Source: Oxalobacteraceae bacterium
Lineage (GTDB): Bacteria > Pseudomonadota > Gammaproteobacteria > Burkholderiales > Burkholderiaceae_D
DNA: 16,288 nucleotides
Direction: 5' to 3'
Assembly (NCBI GenBank): GCA_947487325.1
Contig: CANKWG010000025.1
Coordinates: forward strand, 1-16,288
A model generated the notes under the pieces. It did no database searches, was not told where the DNA came from, and saw nothing but the letters and a program-made list of their open reading frames with translations. Within the stretch, counting starts at the first letter, position 1. The number at the start of each line of letters is the position of its first letter. Positions 15,062 to 16,288 of the stretch are shown here, one piece after another. The position numbers were made by a program, and so were the translations under genes.

Positions 15062-15736
15062 ATGACTGACCTGCCCCACCTCGAAACCATTGAGCTGAGT
15101 ACCACAGAGCATCCTGAAGCCGCAGTGATCTGGATGCATGGTCTGGGTGCCGATGGCAATGACTTTGTGCCCATCGTCCGCGAACTCGATCTCACCGGAT
15201 GTCCCGGGATACGTTTCATCTTCCCGCACGCCGAGACCATGCCAGTGACGATTAACGGTGGATATGTGATGCGGGCTTGGTATGACATTCTTGGCATGGA
15301 CCTCGTGCGCCGCGAAGATGAAGCCGGTTTGCGTCAATCACAAATGCGCATCGAGCAATTGATCGAGCGCGAAGTGACCAGAGGCATTCCAGCATCACGC
15401 ATTGTTCTCGCGGGCTTTTCGCAAGGCTGTGCAATGACGCTGCAAACCGGACTACGCTACCCGCAACAACTTGCGGGCCTGCTTTGCTTGTCTGGCTACC
15501 TGCCGCTTGCAGATTCGATCGCCCAAGAACGTCACCCCGCAAATCAGCAAACCCCGATCTTCCTCGCGCACGGCCGGGGGGATGGCGTCGTACCGATTGA
15601 TCGGGCAGAGACATCGCGTGAATTGTTGCTTGAGCACGGTTATGACATCGAATGGCATGACTACCTGATGCAGCACTCGGTTTGTGAAGAAGAAATTACT
15701 GACATCGGCCACTGGCTAAGGCGCGTTTTAAGCTAG
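15062..15736 (+). CDS. Carboxylesterase / lysophospholipase-like alpha/beta hydrolase
   Basis: The 224-residue protein belongs to the phospholipase/carboxylesterase family (like EstB of Pseudomonas fluorescens and eukaryotic acyl-protein thioesterases). The catalytic triad is complete: Ser120 in GFSQG, Asp174 in HGRGDGVVP, and His205 in MQHSVCEEE. The oxyanion region is WMHGLGADGNDFVP at 24-37, and FIFPHAETMPVTINGG at 53-68 and RAWYDI at 71-76 are typical. There is no signal peptide, so it is cytoplasmic. Natural substrates of bacterial members are poorly defined; short-chain esters are usual in vitro. It follows mog by 27 bp and probably shares its transcript. No functional link to molybdenum cofactor is evident. 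Confidence 0.93.
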   Translation: MTDLPHLETIELSTTEHPEAAVIWMHGLGADGNDFVPIVRELDLTGCPGIRFIFPHAETMPVTINGGYVMRAWYDILGMDLVRREDEAGLRQSQMRIEQLIEREVTRGIPASRIVLAGFSQGCAMTLQTGLRYPQQLAGLLCLSGYLPLADSIAQERHPANQQTPIFLAHGRGDGVVPIDRAETSRELLLEHGYDIEWHDYLMQHSVCEEEITDIGHWLRRVLS

Positions 15737-16044
15737 CCGCAAAAAACACGGATTTTTTCTGTCTGTCGAAAGAACACCGAATTTCGCTTTTGAAAAAACC
15801 TGGCGCTCAACGTCATGTTTACCTGCGTGTGTACGCGATCCTGGCTCCGCACAAAATTCGTACAAAGTCATCGCCGCGCCTCAGTGGGTGGGTACAAAGC
15901 CAGTTTTTTAAGTGAGAATTCAAGAGGAAAAGCGAGAAAAAGCCCTTCATTCTGGGCGCGCCAGAGATACTTCACGGCTATTGCAAGAGGTAAAATAGAG
16001 GTAAGGACGGACGCACCCCGCTAGGGGAGCATCACGATAAAAAA
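15737..16044 (+). other. Intergenic region before the tyrosine phosphatase gene
   Basis: These 308 bp follow the esterase stop. A6/T6 inverted repeat (15741-15746 and 15753-15758) is too AT-rich to be a convincing terminator. A direct repeat GTACAAAG occurs at 15860-15867 and 15892-15899. A TAAAAT at 15991-15996 could be the -10 of the next gene, with a poor -35 (ACTTCA) about 16 bp before it, and AGGGGAG at 16023-16029 is a ribosome-like site rather far (15 bases) from the ATG. No gene is credible here. Confidence 0.45.
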
Positions 16045-16288
16045 ATGAACCACACCCCCACGCAGACTGAGACAACCACTCCACTGCAGCCAGCCTTCAG
16101 CGTGCTTTTCCTTTGCATGGGCAATATATGCCGCAGTCCAACGGCGCACGGCGTCTTCCGGCATATGGTCAAAGAAGCACGTCTCGATACCATCGTACAT
16201 GTCAGCTCGGCCGGCACCCACAACTATCACCCGTTGCCGTTGGCTTGGTGCCGCAGCCAGCACACCGCATCACAGCGCGGCTATGATC
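16045..16288 (+). CDS. Low-molecular-weight protein tyrosine phosphatase (5' part only)
   Basis: The first 81 codons are visible; the gene runs off the right edge. After a Thr-rich N-terminal extension of about 16 residues comes SVLFLCMGNICRSPTAHGVF, the phosphate-binding loop C24-x5-R30-S31 of the LMW-PTP family, which removes phosphate from tyrosines in cytoplasmic proteins or acts as an arsenate-reductase relative. HVSSAGTHNYH at 52-62 is the usual next strand. Where most family members have Gly-x-Pro-Pro-Asp followed by R-S/G, this one reads HPLPLAWCRSQ with the length unchanged, so the loop is diverged without a visible frameshift. The final Asp-Pro acid loop lies beyond the window. An in-frame stop upstream fixes the ATG at 16045 as the start. 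Confidence 0.9.
   Translation, partial: MNHTPTQTETTTPLQPAFSVLFLCMGNICRSPTAHGVFRHMVKEARLDTIVHVSSAGTHNYHPLPLAWCRSQHTASQRGYD

Noticed and set aside
14486..15337. A 283-codon open frame on the minus strand across mog and the esterase gene
   Set aside because: It lies antisense to two clearly conserved genes, bridges their gap, and resembles no family; it is a by-product of their codon bias.
15815..16024. A 69-codon plus-strand frame before the phosphatase gene
   Set aside because: No ribosome site, basic and cysteine-rich random-looking composition, no family resemblance, and it overlaps likely control sequence.

Overview
The window looks like core chromosome of a betaproteobacterium, most likely of the order Burkholderiales; the exact genus cannot be read from the sequence. 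The grounds are the moderately GC-rich coding sequence, the haem genes hemC-hemD-hemX-hemY back to back with ppc and followed by argH (a neighbourhood I associate with Betaproteobacteria), and the strong protein-level resemblance of pmbA, darP (yjgA) and mog to proteobacterial housekeeping genes. I see no insertion sequence, phage gene, CRISPR array, rRNA or tRNA.

Layout. (1) Positions 1-3400, minus strand: a tetrapyrrole operon read hemC > hemD > hemX > hemY, with hemY running off the left edge. HemC and HemD carry porphobilinogen to uroporphyrinogen III; HemX and HemY are membrane-anchored accessory proteins of the same operon. (2) 3541-7836, plus strand: ppc (phosphoenolpyruvate carboxylase) and argH (argininosuccinate lyase), with a good -10 box before argH and a clear intrinsic terminator after it. 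(3) 7837-12407: a TRAP transporter locus. The membrane subunits dctQ and dctM are on the plus strand, behind a 431-bp leader holding two mini-ORFs with good ribosome binding sites. The periplasmic binding protein gene points the opposite way with its own promoter. The binding protein closely resembles TakP, the dimeric 2-oxoacid-binding protein of Rhodobacter sphaeroides, so the system probably imports 2-oxoacids or related monocarboxylates. (4) 12408-15736: pmbA (minus), diverging from darP-mog-esterase (plus). PmbA is the TldE half of the TldD/TldE protease, DarP a 50S assembly factor, Mog the molybdopterin adenylyltransferase, and the last gene an alpha/beta-hydrolase carboxylesterase. (5) 16045 to the right edge: the start of a low-molecular-weight protein tyrosine phosphatase.

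The coding content is mostly ordinary and I did not find a convincing undescribed system. The unexplained material lies between genes: the two-mini-ORF leader before dctQ, the converging terminators between dctM and dctP, the gene-poor 531 bp between pmbA and dctP, the repeat-bearing hemC/ppc divergent region, and a hairpin between hemC and hemD. Two protein oddities are an acidic tail on DctM and a degraded conserved loop in the tyrosine phosphatase.
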